Below are positions 36,793 to 48,740 of a stretch of 64,000 bases of DNA, piece after piece. Under the pieces are notes generated by a model. That model ran no database searches, was not told the DNA's origin, and saw only the letters and a program-made list of their open reading frames with translations. Position 1 is the stretch's first letter; the number at the start of each line of letters is the position of its first letter. The position numbers and the translations under genes were made by a program. The stretch is from Ceratopteris richardii (lineage: Eukaryota > Streptophyta > Polypodiopsida > Polypodiales > Pteridaceae): positions 136,715,929-136,779,928 of the forward strand of contig CM035439.1 of the NCBI GenBank assembly GCA_020310875.1. The letters are read 5' to 3'.

Positions 36793-39590
36793 GAAGAGGA
36801 TATTCTAAATTGGCTGCAAGCAGGCAATTCTTCCTCTTGTTTTGGAAGTTTTCTTAATAATTCTTGCACGACTGAAGGTTATGATGAATATGAAGAAAAA
36901 GTCCAGGTTGATGGATTGGGAGAGCCCATCACAGACCACAGAAGGGGCAGGAAGACATCCCTCAAACACAACTTGGAGGAGGATATGACAACTATAGATA
37001 AGGAAGTTACCAAGGCTAAAGGCAAGGTAAAAGACTCTAGTGAAGAATGTTCTTTCCCAATTCAAGAAATACCTGCAGGATGGATGCAGGACAAGGAGGA
37101 ACACATTGAAATCCTAAATACCCCTGCTTATGAAGCAATGCACGAAAAGCTAGTGGAAGAAGACAAGGACGGAGATGATATCGAAGATAATATGGTAGAG
37201 AGAAATCCTGTCAAAGAAATACAATTAGGCACTCAAGACAATAATTGACCAGTTTTGGTGGCCACTTGGTTGTGAAACCACCCAGGGCTCCTTGAAAAGG
37301 TAAGATCATTCTTGACCCATTATACAAATGTTTTCGCCTGGCACTATAAAGACTTAGAAGGAGTGCCTACCAATTACGAAGAGCATAAAATCCCTCTGGT
37401 CGAGGGAGCCAAACCAATACGAGGGAAGAGTTATAGACTCAACCCAAAATATGCCGAAGCTGTTTATGTAGAAATACAAAAGATGGAGGATGCAGGAATC
37501 ATTATTCCTGTGGAACACTCAGAGTGGCTCTCACCTATGGTTATAGTGCCAAAGAAGAATACCAATAGAATTAGAATTTGTGTTGACGTTAGAGCACTCA
37601 ACAAGGTGACAATCCCACATGGATTCCCAATGCCATTTGCAGAGCAGGTCATTGAAGAAGTGGAAGGACATGCTTTATATAGCTTTATGGATGGATTTAG
37701 TGGCTATAATCAAATATCAATACAACCAGAGGATCGCGAAAAGACTGCTTTTATCACACCTTGGGGAACATATAAAAATGCCATTTGGGCTCAGAAATGC
37801 TCCAGCCACCTTTAACAGAATGGTCAATCTCATTTTTGGCCCCTTATTGCTGGAATCACTTAGAATCTTCATGGATGACTTCTCTTTATTTTCAGGTTCT
37901 CATAAGGAGACTCCTTTAGATTGTTTGGACCATCACTTGCGACAACTGCAGAATGTTTTCAAGAGATGCAGGGAGACTAAGCTAAAGCTCAATCCAAACA
38001 AATGTCATTTCCTTGTGACAGAAGGAACTCTCTTAGGACATGTGGTGTTGGCTAAAGGTATGGCCCCAGATCCTGACAAAATCATTTCCATATTAAATTT
38101 GCCTAAACCTAAATCTCCTAAAGAGATTCAGAGTTTCTTGGGGCATACTGGATACCACATGAGGTTTATAAAAATGTATGCAGAGATAGCCAAACCACTG
38201 GCTAGGCTTACAGGTAAGGAAATACCTTTTAAATGGGAAGAAGAGGAGGAAGAAGCATATCAAACATTACGGTCAAGGTTAGTGTCTGCTCCCATTTTGA
38301 TCACACCTGAGTGGTAAAAAATCTTTCATATACATGTAGATGCCAGTGCCTATGCAGTGGGGGCAGTTTTGACACAACCCAGTGAAGAATTTAAGGTGGA
38401 CAGACCAATTCAATATGCTAGTAGAATCTTGACCAAGGCTGAAAGGAATTACAGTACTACAGAAAGGGAAGCCCTAGCCATGGTTTTTGCTATCCAAAAA
38501 TTTCATCATTACTTACTGGGAGTAAAATTTATTATTTTAACAGATCACCAACCACTAAAATACTTGCTCAACAAACCACAAGCTACTGGTAGAATATGGA
38601 GGTGGTTATTGCTGTTCCAAGAGTTTGATTTTTCTGTAGTCCACAGACCAGGTAAAGAGAATGTTATGGCGGATCACCTATCCAGAATCAATATGATGGA
38701 TCAAGTTAGTGGAATCAATTATGATTTTCCAGATGCTCATCTGTTCGCTGTACAAGCTCAAGGTTGGTATTATGATATCAAGAATTTCATTAAAACTGGT
38801 GTGTATCCAGAAAAGGCTAGTGCTGTGCAAAGAAAGAGACTGCTAATCAAGAGTAGACCATATACCTTCATTGAAGATAAATTATATAGATAGGGAAAGG
38901 ATGACAGGTTTAGGAAGTGCTTGGAAGAAGAAGAAGTGAGGGAAGTCCTTCACTTGGCACATGAAGGAACATGTGGTGGGCACCTTCCAGGGCATATTAT
39001 GAGTCAGAGGATACTGGATGCTGGTCTATGGTGGCCTACACTATTTAAGGATGCAGATGAATGGGGAAAGGCATGTGATGTTGGCCAGAGGTGTGGACCT
39101 AAGCCAATAAAGCAGAGGCATAACCCCTTGATTGTTTCCAATTCCTGGCAACCATTTGAGAAGTGGGGGCTAGATTTTGTAGGGCCCATCTACCCTCCGT
39201 TGATTCCAAAAAGAGAGAAGTATTTATTGTTAGCCACAGATTATGCGACAAAGTGGGCTGAAGCTATTGCCTCCCCCGACTGCACTGCCCAAACTATTGC
39301 TGATTTCATTTACAGTAGCATCATTTGCAGGTTTGGATGTCCACTTGAAATTTGTACAGACCAAGGTACTCATTTTGTGAATAAGGTCCTGCAACAAATT
39401 TTCAACAGGTATAGAATTCTACATAGGACCTCTTGTGCCTACTACCCAAAAGCTAATGGACAGGCTGAGTCAACAAATAAGGTATTAATTTCCATGTTAA
39501 GGAAGGAATGTATGTTACAGCCTACTTCCTGGGGCATTGCTTTTCAAGGTACCCTATGGGCATAGAGGTTAGCTTACAAAGAGGCCAACA
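36793..39590 (+). pseudogene. Element A Pol: RT, RNase H and integrase, with stops and a frameshift
   Basis: After an acidic linker (36793-37245) with two in-frame stops (37246-37248 and about 37276), RT begins VFAWHYKDLEGVP and runs to FSGYNQISIQPEDREKTAF. One extra A in the A5 run at about 37770 shifts the frame, which resumes at MPFGLRNAPATFNRM and the catalytic FMDDFSLFS. A stop at 38315-38317 follows PEW. RNase H then reads VDASAYAVGAVL, STTEREALAMV and TDHQPLKYLL. Another stop is at 38891-38893. The H2C2 finger has HEGTCGGH, but its CxxC reads CDVGQRC. The integrase triad WGLDFVGP, CTDQGTHF and GQAESTNK is retained. The sequence breaks off at LAYKEAN (39590), well before the IN C-terminus. 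Confidence 0.9.
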
Positions 39591-40120
39591 GTGATTTTCA
39601 TCACTTTTGTACCATATGTAACATAGGAAAACCCCTTTTGTAATTATATGCTCCATTTTGTGCAAGCCGAGGAGTCCTCAAGCTTGAGGAGCTTAGGTAG
39701 AACGAGCCTACCAAATTTGACTTTTTTTAGGCACTATTTACCCCTTCAAATAGCACCTAGAACCTATTTTTTAACTATGCCGATCACTAGATGTGAAACC
39801 GGTCAAAACTAGTCTAGAATCTATAAAAAGAGCGAGAGAACTCATTTTTGAGGTTAGCTTGTATGAGTAGAGAGAGCTTAGAGCTATTTTGAGCTTGTAA
39901 TTGAGATCTTGAGTAATAGATTCTATTTTCCTACCTTGCATTGTGTCTTGTTTGTCTCTTCATGTGTGTGTGTTTGTGTGTGTGCATCTCTATGCTTCTC
40001 ACCCTCACTCTCACTACATCTCACATTCACGATCTTCATATCACTCCTATATCTTCCGCGGATTGACATTAAGGAGGTGGAGCTTCTTAACGTGGTTCTC
40101 ACCATTGTGCCACAACAACA
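39591..40120 (+). mobile_element. 5' LTR of E, 5'-truncated
   Basis: Starts at GTGATTTTCATCAC, which corresponds to an internal LTR position in D (GTGATTTTAATCAC). The first 100 or more LTR bases are absent. TATA box CTATAAAAAG at 39821-39830; GTGTGTGTTTGTGTG tract at 39964-39983; end CACAACAACA at 40120. Confidence 0.85.
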
Positions 40121-40127
40121 CCAAATT

Positions 40128-40145
40128 TGGCGCCGTTGCCGAGGA
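40128..40145 (+). promoter_or_regulatory. Primer-binding site of E
   Basis: TGGCGCCGTTGCCGAGGA, one mismatch (A for G) from D's PBS, 7 nt after the LTR. Confidence 0.92.
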
Positions 40146-40485
40146 TTGAGTCTAGGACGAATGTGTGATGGTAAGAGTATAGCAAGAACTGGCATTGGAA
40201 GGTAAGAATTTCAGATTTTTTGTTGTTTTTAATTAGTTTTTTGTGTTTTTCACCTCCCCTACACTCCTTCTTCACCATCCCATCATCTTCTTCCAATCCA
40301 AAAAAATCAAAAAATTCACCATATCCACCCATTCTCCTCATTTCCCCTCATTTGTGGATGCGAGAGAGATAGAGAGAGCTTTTGTGCTTGTATGTGCTTT
40401 TGTGTTGAGTTTTCTTGCAGGTACAGTACTCTAGAGCATCAAAAAAGCTTCCAAAAGGTAAAAAATCACTTTCTATCAGAAATTT
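40146..40485 (+). promoter_or_regulatory. Leader of E, PBS-proximal part
   Basis: T/C-rich leader including GAGAGAGATAGAGAGAGC at about 40361, matching the CT-rich part of D's leader (35975). No coding. Confidence 0.7.
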
Positions 40486-41095
40486 GCCGTGTGTCGCGAT
40501 GGTCTAACAAATTCAGAATTTGAGGTAAGCGATTTCACCACCGTATAGGTGACCCTTGCGCACATAGGAATCCAAGGTTGCATTTTGAAACTCAGTGATT
40601 TGGTGGACCATCGCGATTGGCTCATGCCATCGCGACGGCTCGGCCGAACCATCGTGACGCTCTCACACCATCGCGACGGTTCACTTGAGCCATCGCGATG
40701 GTCACTGACCATCGCGATGATCCTGTCATCCCCACGCCATCGCAATTGGCTCATGCCATTGTGCCGATGTTGCCACGTGTCAAACCAGACCATCGTGATA
40801 ATACCAGGTATGCCATCGCGACGCCTCGCAATTTGAACCATCACGATTGGCTAAAGCCATCGTCGCGATTGTTACGTTGACCGTTGACCGACACCATCGT
40901 GATTGTTCATTTCAGACCATCGCGACTGTTCATTTCAGACCATCGTGATTGCTCACATTCTAGACCATCGTGACGCCTTGCTCCTTCGGACCATCACGAT
41001 TGTGCCACGCCATCGCGAGGGTTCACCTGAGCCATCGCGACGGTCCTAGACCATCACGATTGTCCTAGACCATCACGATTGTTCACCTCAAACGC
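40486..41095 (+). repeat. Palindrome-like array in the leader of E
   Basis: About 22 copies of CCATCGCGATGG or variants (CCATCGCGACGG, CCATCGTGATTG, CCATCACGATTG) occur at irregular 16-26 bp spacing, often introduced by GA or AGA and followed by TTCA or GGCT. The best copy, GCCATCGCGATGGTC, is at about 40690. Most variants differ by CG to TG or CA changes, so the original array was probably more regular. It lies in the same leader position as D's array and shares the core ATCGCGAT, but its arms differ (CC/GG rather than GTCT/AGAC). Confidence 0.9.
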
Positions 41096-41478
41096 CAATT
41101 TTAGGGTTTCATTTTTTGGGCTATTTTGGGGCTATTTTAAGCAAATTTTTGGATCATTAAGCTCATAGGAGACCCCTTAGCTCATATTTGAGGAAAAACC
41201 TAATTGTCAGTTTTTATCCCCGAGAGCTTGAATGCTCATATCGTTTTCATCCGAAGTCCATTTTTTAGAAAGGATAATTGGAGGTTAACATTGTTGGGAC
41301 TAGAAAAGCCAGGGAGCATAGAATTTTGGGCAAAGGAGAAAGGATAAAAAAAAAAAGTATATATCAAAGTGCTTGATCATCAATTGTGAGTTGGTCTAAT
41401 ATTGGATTTTTTTAGGTCTAGCAAAAGCAACTAAGAACAAAGAACCATTGACGATCAGAAGTGCCAGGAAGTAAATTC
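41096..41478 (+). promoter_or_regulatory. Leader of E, ATG-proximal part
   Basis: Contains TTAGGGTTTCATTTTTTGG, matching the family leader, and an A12 run near 41350. Non-coding. Confidence 0.65.
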
Positions 41479-44400
41479 ATGAACCATAGGTCGGGCAAAC
41501 ACATAGGTAAGTCAGACCGACGAAGCCTTAGATCATCAGAAGCAAGTGTAGGAACTACTGCATGTTCGTGGGCACAACAGTTGAATAGTTATCCTTATGA
41601 GTTGAGCTCAGATACTAGTGAATCGAAAATGGCTTTTAGCACGGAAAGACCAGAAGGAGGATTAAACATAGCATATTTGGAAAATCCCGACCCTATAGGA
41701 CTCAATTAGAATTTCTCCAAACCAACCACTTAGATGCTCACATCTATGAGGATGGTTTGCAAAGACAAGTGGTGCAAATGCATAAACCTGATCAACCCAT
41801 CGGATTGGAACGTCCAGTGGTGAAATTTGAGAGAGACACGTACATAGACAAAGAAAGAACAATGTACATCATAAGTACTCAGCCAAATAATACCAATGAG
41901 TTTGGTGTAATTTAGTTAGAGACGGAAGCTAAAGCCCAGGGAAAAGAACCAGTAGGAGAAGAACCTAGGACCCCTAGAGGGAAATCTGTACTGACAAGAG
42001 TACTAATCCCTGAATGGATCCCTCAAGATAATAGAAGCATAGAGTTTTTTGTGAATAAAGAGACAGATGAAGCATTTTGGAGATATAGAGTGGAACAACC
42101 TACTGAGGTAGGCTCCATCATGATCTACGAATTCAAGGACCCAGATACACCTGGAAAGGTGGTATACCTGGATGGAACTTCAAAAAGAGTATTTGTAGTA
42201 CCAGATCATGCGAGAAATACCTACACATGGAGAGGTGATTTAGTATTCCCTCCATCATGACCAAATGTAAATACGAACCATCAGGGTGCAGGAACATCCT
42301 CAGCCCATGGCAATCAAAGAGACAAGAACAAAGAGAGACTAGAAGTAAGTTTCACTCATCCCATAGGGAGAGATAGAACAAACACGGACGCCAAAAGAGT
42401 GGAAAGACAAAGGGAACCTAGAATACCAGGTGGTAGAGATGATTTTCCTCTACCAAGACCATGTGAACACACAAGAATACTGAGACCCACTTAGTTAGTA
42501 AAGTCCATGAAAAACTACTTCGATGGGACAGGAGATCCCTATGACCATGTTGCGGAATTTAAGCAAGTGCTACGAGTAGAGCAAGTAGAAGATATGCTCA
42601 CGCAATATAATGCTTTTGGACTAACGTTAAAGAATATAGCTTTAACTTGGTTTTCAACCATTGCAACAGAGGCAATTTAGAGACATCCATCACTTGTTAG
42701 AGTCATTCATCACTGAATTCTCTAAAATAGGAGTCAGACATGATACATCTTCATTGATTCATAGCTTCAAACAGACCCCGCAGGAGACAGTTAGACTTGC
42801 AGGATGTAGGTTTAGACAATATGTGGAGAGATGTCCAGTACAAGAGTTACCCTCACAGACCAAGCAAGTGTCATTGTTTTTAGATGGCCTCTTGAGCTCT
42901 AAAATACGCTCCTATGTATACTTGAAGGAACCCAAAACGCTAGAGCAATGTGTAAGAATTTGTATAGACATTGAAGACAACTTAGGAGATGAGTTGGAAC
43001 TCTCGAAGGTCTATAAGGACTCAGATTGTTCATCTCTAGCATCCTCAAAATTGTCTAGCTCGATAGAAGACCTAGCAGAAAAAGTGGCCCAGAAACTAGG
43101 AGTTTCTAGTAAATAGATGCCTAGGTTAACAACAAACAAGCGTTGTTACACCTGTGGTGGTGATCATATGGCAAATGTGTGTCCCAATGCAACACAACCA
43201 CAAGCCAACCCTAGTGGCCAATATTGTACGATTGAGAGAAGGTACACGAATCATACGGCTCAAGACTGCCCATACAATAAACAAGCAGTGAGACAAAACT
43301 ACCCTCAAGCATACCCACAACCAGGTAGGTATCAAGGGCAGTACAATACTCAGCCTCATTACTATAGGCCTCCTCAAAATTATCCTTATCAGGCTCAACA
43401 GAGACCTCAACCTATTTTAGCTCGGTAGCCACCCCCACCAACTAATGTCATCTCAGTTAAATACGCTACTGCAGAAGAGAACCTCAATAGGGCTTTAGTG
43501 CCTTCATCACCGCTGATCACGGAGAGTGACCCTAATTCAAAAAATTTTGACTCTACTCATGTAGATAGTCCACCCGCATATTATTCAGAGTCACCAAAAC
43601 ATGTGGAAACATATCAATACGATAGTCCACCATTGGAACCCAGTTGGGAGCCCGACTATGCTAACGTGATGTATACCAACCCTAATCGGCGGCCCCAATT
43701 GAGACAGCAAAGACCATAGGGCCCTAGAGGACCATGCTTTAGGTGCCAAGGAGATCATTTCATAAAGGATTGTCCACATCCTCTGATAGCAGGACAGTCA
43801 AAATACTATAACATACAAGGCTTTTGCACCGATTGTGGCAAAGAACATATCATCAAAGATTGTCCGAAGAACCCTTCAAATGCTTCAAAAGTGACACTGA
43901 TCAACGTGATAGGTATTGTGCACAACGCAGATGGATCCAACCCTACATACGTGCCTATCCAAGCTATAACAAGAGCTCAGGCGCTCTTATAGAATCAACA
44001 GCTTAATCATGAGAAAATATCTGAAACTAGCAAAGTCGGAGAGTCTAGCAGTAAAAGGCCAAAATCATGGAAATATTCTAGAGAAAGAATCAAGAGAAAG
44101 TGGAGTAAAAAGATAACTGAGTTGGAAGGAAGTTTGAAGGAATCGAGAGCCAAAATCCTAGAATTGACTTCTCAAGAATCAAATCAAGAGAACCCAGCTC
44201 AGAGATCAGGATCAGTTAACCAGAAAACCTAGACATGATGTTTCGTGCATATCAGGCTAGATTAAAAGAAGGACCCCAGATAGCTGAAATGAGCAAGAAC
44301 TATCTGAGGGCTTATCTAGAAATTGAGAGAAAAAAGCTTTGCATGAAGATGGTAGAATTAGCACAAACTATGTTCGAAGCCTCTCGCTATCTCAATTGGA

Positions 44401-44860
44401 ATAACATGGCAAAGCCTGAACTACACTTTCAAGGACTAATGGAGAGGTTAGAATACTTGATCGATAACAAGGAGAAAAATAATCTGCATAGGCATCCAGA
44501 TGACTTTGAGGCACCAAAAAAGAATGCACCATCCCTGTCTCAAATACCAAATACAGAGGTTGAAGACAACTTGTCTTCCATACATAAATATTCACATGAG
44601 TTTCTAAGAGAAATACAAGAAGAGAAGTGGAGAAAAGAACAAGGAACCCATCCTCCTATTCAAGAAATAGACGACCTGCAGGAAAAATTTCCCCAAGACA
44701 TCCCCTCTATCTACGATGATATAGAGGAAGAGCAACTGAGCGAACACACAGGATTCAAATCCAATTCTTTGCAAGAATTACCTCAGTTCACAGGACCTTG
44801 GGAAGCAAAGTCTATTAGCATGAGAGCACCCACAATCCTAGTGAGGAATGAAGAATAACT
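41479..44860 (+). pseudogene. Element E Gag and linker
   Basis: Starts MNHRSGKHIGKS at 41479, equivalent to D's MNLRSGRHL, and follows D's Gag with many stops and some frame changes. Open pieces include 42051-42260 (ETDEAFWRYR), 42661-43116 (capsid core with SLIHSFKQTPQETVRLAG, LFLDGLLSSKIRSYVYLKE), 43117-43428 (first knuckle CYTCGGDHMANVC, intact here unlike in D), then CFRCQGDHFIKDC and CTDCGKEHIIKDC at about 43735-43865. All three knuckles have the C-X2-C-X3-H-X4-C spacing. The last piece, 44235-44858, covers the linker with SLQELPQFTGPWEAKS before protease. Confidence 0.88.
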
Positions 44861-46352
44861 AATCCCTAGAAACACAGAAGTGATCAAGAACACTAAAGTA
44901 CAGTGTCACCTCACTCTAGAGGAATTGTTGAAGGTTAAACCATAATTGTGGAGGCACGTAGCAAATGAATTCCCTGAGCTTGCTACTACTTTCTCACAGA
45001 TAGGATCACATAAGAAGGTACCAAAACTACCCATAGAAAGGATTGGAGATGTAAGCGAAGGAGAGGAAGGTAACACTTATCTCCCAATAACCCATCAGGG
45101 CTATACCACAAAAGCCATCTTAGATTCAAGAGCCGGAGTAGCCATAGCTACCATCGCTTTATGGAAACGTTGGGGCAAGCCAGCATGAAGACCCCCCAGG
45201 ATGAAGCTACAAATGGCTGACGGACACATAGAAAAACCATTAGGCTTATTAGAAGGAATATCTCTCACCACTTGTGGTGTGGAGGTAAAGCATACTTTTG
45301 CCATTTGTGATTTTGTGAAAAATCATGCCTACGAGATGATTTTAGGAGGACCATTCATGCGTCAGTTGCAAATTGTACAAGATTGGGGAACTAATTCTTT
45401 GTACTTGCAACATTTAGGAGTGACTACTAAAGTCAATCCTAAAGACTATTCACATCAAGATGTACCCCTAATACAATGGAATACCATCCATAAGACACAA
45501 GAAGAAACAGCGTCAGTGCACTCATTGGAGTCAGAACCCTCATGGTTGCACGAGGACACTCATCTATGGATGTGTAAAGTAGAAAAACAAGAGGAAGAAC
45601 GATTAAAAGCCAGGACTTTAGGTTCAGAACAACATCCACGAACCCTTCAAGACCCAGCTTATGCACCTATAGTATTTCCAGACGAAGAATTTGAGCCTCA
45701 TGGTTGGGCAAAAATTTTAGCAACAATGGATGTAGCCATCAATGAAGAACAATGGACACCCCATTGTGACGAGGATGGCTATGACATTTCACTCTTCGAG
45801 ATAGAGTCAATCATGTGTGATTTCCTTATAGAAGAATGTGAACCTAGCACTGATGCATTTGAGGATGCAAGTGACTTTGATCTAGAGTCAATCATTGCGG
45901 ACCCTCCATTTGCATCAAATGAAGAATATTTCTATGAAGTAGAAGCTCACCCTCAGAGACACGAAGAACTTATGAATGATGTGAGGTTATCCACACAAGT
46001 GACTACCACAAGTGAAGGTAAGAAAAGAAAGAAGAAAGACACCACGTCAGAGGAAGAAGAATCTTTGTTTGAGGTAGCGGAGAACTTCAAGAAGTATGAA
46101 ATAGAAGATAGACAAATCATGGTACGAATGCCTAACAGAAAAGCTAATATTGGAGAAGCATATGATAACCGAGAGAAAACCAAAAAAATCATAGTCACCA
46201 TAGAAGGAGAAGAAGAAAAATGTACATACATAGGGCATGATTTGACGAATGAAGAAGAAGAAGAGTTAGTTGCCCTATTGCGCAAATATAGAGATATTCG
46301 CTTGGAGTTACAAAGACTTGAAAGGAGTAGACCCGGATATATGTTCCCATAG
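44861..46352 (+). pseudogene. Element E protease and linker
   Basis: The protease reads TYLPITHQGYTTKAILDSRAGVA: the catalytic DSG has become DSR, and a stop follows KRWGKPA at 45186-45188. From 45201 the remainder of the domain (MADGHIEKPLGLLEG, MILGGPFMRQLQ with R to G) and the long acidic linker to RT are open for 383 codons. They end through a frameshift near 46290, where RT continues in another frame (FAWSYKDLKGVDPD). Confidence 0.88.
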
Positions 46353-48127
46353 AATCCCTATGTCTCTAGATTCAAAACCGAAGAAACAAAAACCATACAT
46401 GTACAATGATAACTACACTACGAAGATTAAAGAAGAAATAGATCGTTTGATAGAAACAGGATTCATTTACAAAATTGAGCATACGGAATGGGTATCCCCC
46501 ATTGTGGTAGTGCCCAAGAAGAATGGATAATTGCGTGTGTGTATTAACCTTAAAAAAGTTAATGCCCCCATGATTAGAGACAGTTATCCTCTTCCTATCA
46601 CGGAACACTTATTGGAAAGAGTTGCGGGCAAGGAATTTTACAGCTTTCTTGATGGATTCTCAGGCTATAATCAAGTAGCCATTGCTCCAGAAGATCAACA
46701 CAAGATGGCCTTTGCCACAGAATGGGGCATATTTGCATTTTGTGTAATGCCATTTGGGCTCACAAATGCACCCGCCACTTTCCAACGACTTATGTGTCAT
46801 GTTTTCAGGGAGTTCTTATGCAAGAATTTGGAAGTTTATGTCGATGACATATGTGCACATTCGAATATGAGGCAGACACATATCCCAGAACTAAGGCAAG
46901 TATTTGACAAATGTCGAGAATATTAGGTTTGTTTGAGCCCAGAAAAATGCGTTTTCATGGTTAGACAAGGAAAAATTCTAGGACACATTGTGTCAAAGAA
47001 CGGAATCTCTATGGATGAAGAAAAGTGAAAGTAATTGCCGATCTACCTAGACCAACTAACGTAAAAGAGGTACATGCATTTGCCATTGTGGTTATTACAG
47101 ATGATTCATACACATGTATGCAATCATAGCCAAGCCTTTATACTCTCTTTTGACCAAGTTTGAATGGATAGACGAGTGTGAGAACTCATTCAATGAACTT
47201 AAACGACGTTTGTGCTCAACACCTATATTGACAACCTCGGATTGGAGCAAGCTATTCCATGTACATGTGGATGCATCCAACTATGCCATAGGATGTGTGT
47301 TAGCACAACCCACGAAGGAAGGAAATATAGATCTCCCCATAGCTTACGTGAGTAGACAGTTGAACGCAGCAGAAAGAAATTACACCACTATGGAATGAGA
47401 AGGATTAGGAATGATTTATGGAGTAAAGAAATTCAGGCATTATTTGTTGGCAAACAAGTTCAAGTTCTTTACAGATCATCAAGCATTATTGTACTTAGTC
47501 AATAAGCCATGTAACACAGGACGATTGATACGTTGGTTTCTATTACTCATGGAGTATGACTTCGAAGTAGTGGTCAGGAAAGGAAAGACACACCTCAGAG
47601 CTGACCATCTTTCAAGATTAACCATAGGAGAAGATCCTTAAGGAGTAGTGGATGAATTGCTAGATGCATATTTTTTTAACCTTGAGATAGTACCAGAATG
47701 GGCTAAGCGGATTGTCCCTATTCTAACATATGGACACAAGAATCCTAGGATAAGGATCAAGGGAGGAGAGATTACCAAGTCTTAGATATATCAATTAGCA
47801 CACGTAGGTGCATTAAAGCAACATCATTCAAAACATCGTACATTGCAGACTCTGCATAGATTAGGAGGATATTGGCCGTCTAGGGAAGCAGACGCCTACA
47901 AGTTGTGTAAAGAATGCCCTCATTGTTGTGAACGACCACCAGTAGAGCATGCTATGCTATATCACATGTCTCTCACACCAGAATGGAGTGAACCTTTAGT
48001 GACGTACTTGAGGATGAAAACATTCCCTCAAGGAATGACTTTAGCATGACAACGAAGTCTAGAGCAGGAAGCTCAAGACTTTTCACTTATTTGCGACAAT
48101 CTATACAAACGAGGATGAGATGGATAC
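46290..48127 (+). pseudogene. Element E RT, RNase H and first H2C2 finger
   Basis: RT pieces 46270-46530 and 46531-46926 carry YVDDICAHS and MPFGLTNAPATFQRL, with a stop between them (46528-46530) and another at 46924-46926. RNase H pieces 47114-47398 and 47411-47641 include VDASNYAIGCVLAQP and TDHQALLYLVNKP. The first H2C2-like finger (LAHVGALKQHHSK, CKECPHCC) is at about 47800-47935. The sequence breaks off at 48127 after LYKRG-stop-DGY, before the second finger and the integrase core. Confidence 0.88.
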
Positions 48128-48740
48128 TGTTGGCAGTAGCCAGAGGCACAGAAGAAGCGGAAGCATGTAAAGACAAAGCAGGGAGTCAGTCGAATCAATT
48201 TTTCAAAGATTTATGTTTTATAAATATTCTTCAAAACCTCCAACAGTGATTTTCATCACTATTGTAACATATGTAACATAGAAAAACCCTTTTTGTAATC
48301 CATAGCTCCATTTTGTGCAAGCCAAGGAGTCCTCGAGCTTGAGGAGCTTAGGTAGAATGAGCATATCAATTTTGGTTATTTTTAGACACCGTTTACCCCT
48401 TCAAATAGCACTTAGGACCTATTTTTTAACTATGTCGGTCACTAGATGTGAAATCGGTCAAAACTAGTCTAGAATAGGCTATAAAAAGAGCTAGAGAGCT
48501 CATTTTAGAGGTTAGCTTGTTGGTTGGTGTGAGCTTAGAGCTACTTTTGAGCTTGTAATTGAGATCTTGAGCAACAGAGTTGATTTCTCACCTTCCATTG
48601 TGTCTTGCTTGTCTCTTCATAGTGTGTGTGTATGTGTGTGTGCATCTCTATGCTTCTCACCTTCACTCTCACTTCATCTCACATTCATGATCTTCATATC
48701 ACTCCTATCTCTTCCGTGGATTGACATTAAGGAGGTGGAG
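48128..48740 (+). mobile_element. 3' LTR of E (chimeric start), cut by F
   Basis: 48128-48245 begins TGTTGGCAGTAGCC and ends CCTCCAACA. Its first 90 bp resemble the start of A's LTR. From 48246, GTGATTTTCATCAC onward matches E's 5' LTR to AAGGAGGTGGAG at 48740, including TATA box CTATAAAAAG at 48479-48488. F then interrupts it; the remaining 35 bp or so of the LTR should lie beyond F. Either 48128 is the true LTR start and the 5' copy lost its first 110 bp, or the first 118 bp is an inserted A-type fragment. Confidence 0.7.

Larger units (their letters stand above)
13653..39590 (+). mobile_element. Element A: nested Ty3/gypsy retrotransposon, 3' end missing
   Basis: 5' LTR at 13653-14793, gag at 14955-15874 and 18330 to about 18950, protease about 18955-19706, then RT, RNase H and integrase at 36793-39590. 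Two insertions split it: B (15875-18334 including one target duplication) and D (19707-36797). Removing them leaves about 6.4 kb of internal sequence in the order Gag-PR-RT-RH-IN. The integrase stops in mid-domain at 39590, where decayed element E begins, so the 3' LTR is lost. No chromodomain is reached. RT motifs (FMDDFSLFS, DGFSGYNQI) point to the non-chromoviral Tat/Athila side, but that is an inference. Confidence 0.9.
39591..48740 (+). mobile_element. Element E: decayed, internally deleted member of the D/F family
   Basis: Truncated 5' LTR (39591-40120), PBS (40128-40145), leader with palindrome array, Gag-Pol remnants (41479-48127) full of stops, then directly an LTR copy (48128 or 48247 to 48740) cut by F. 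Everything from the middle of the integrase region to the 3' gene, about 8 kb relative to D, is missing. Many changes are C to T or G to A, as expected for methylated silenced DNA. E is clearly more decayed than A, although it sits where A's 3' half should be. Confidence 0.88.
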
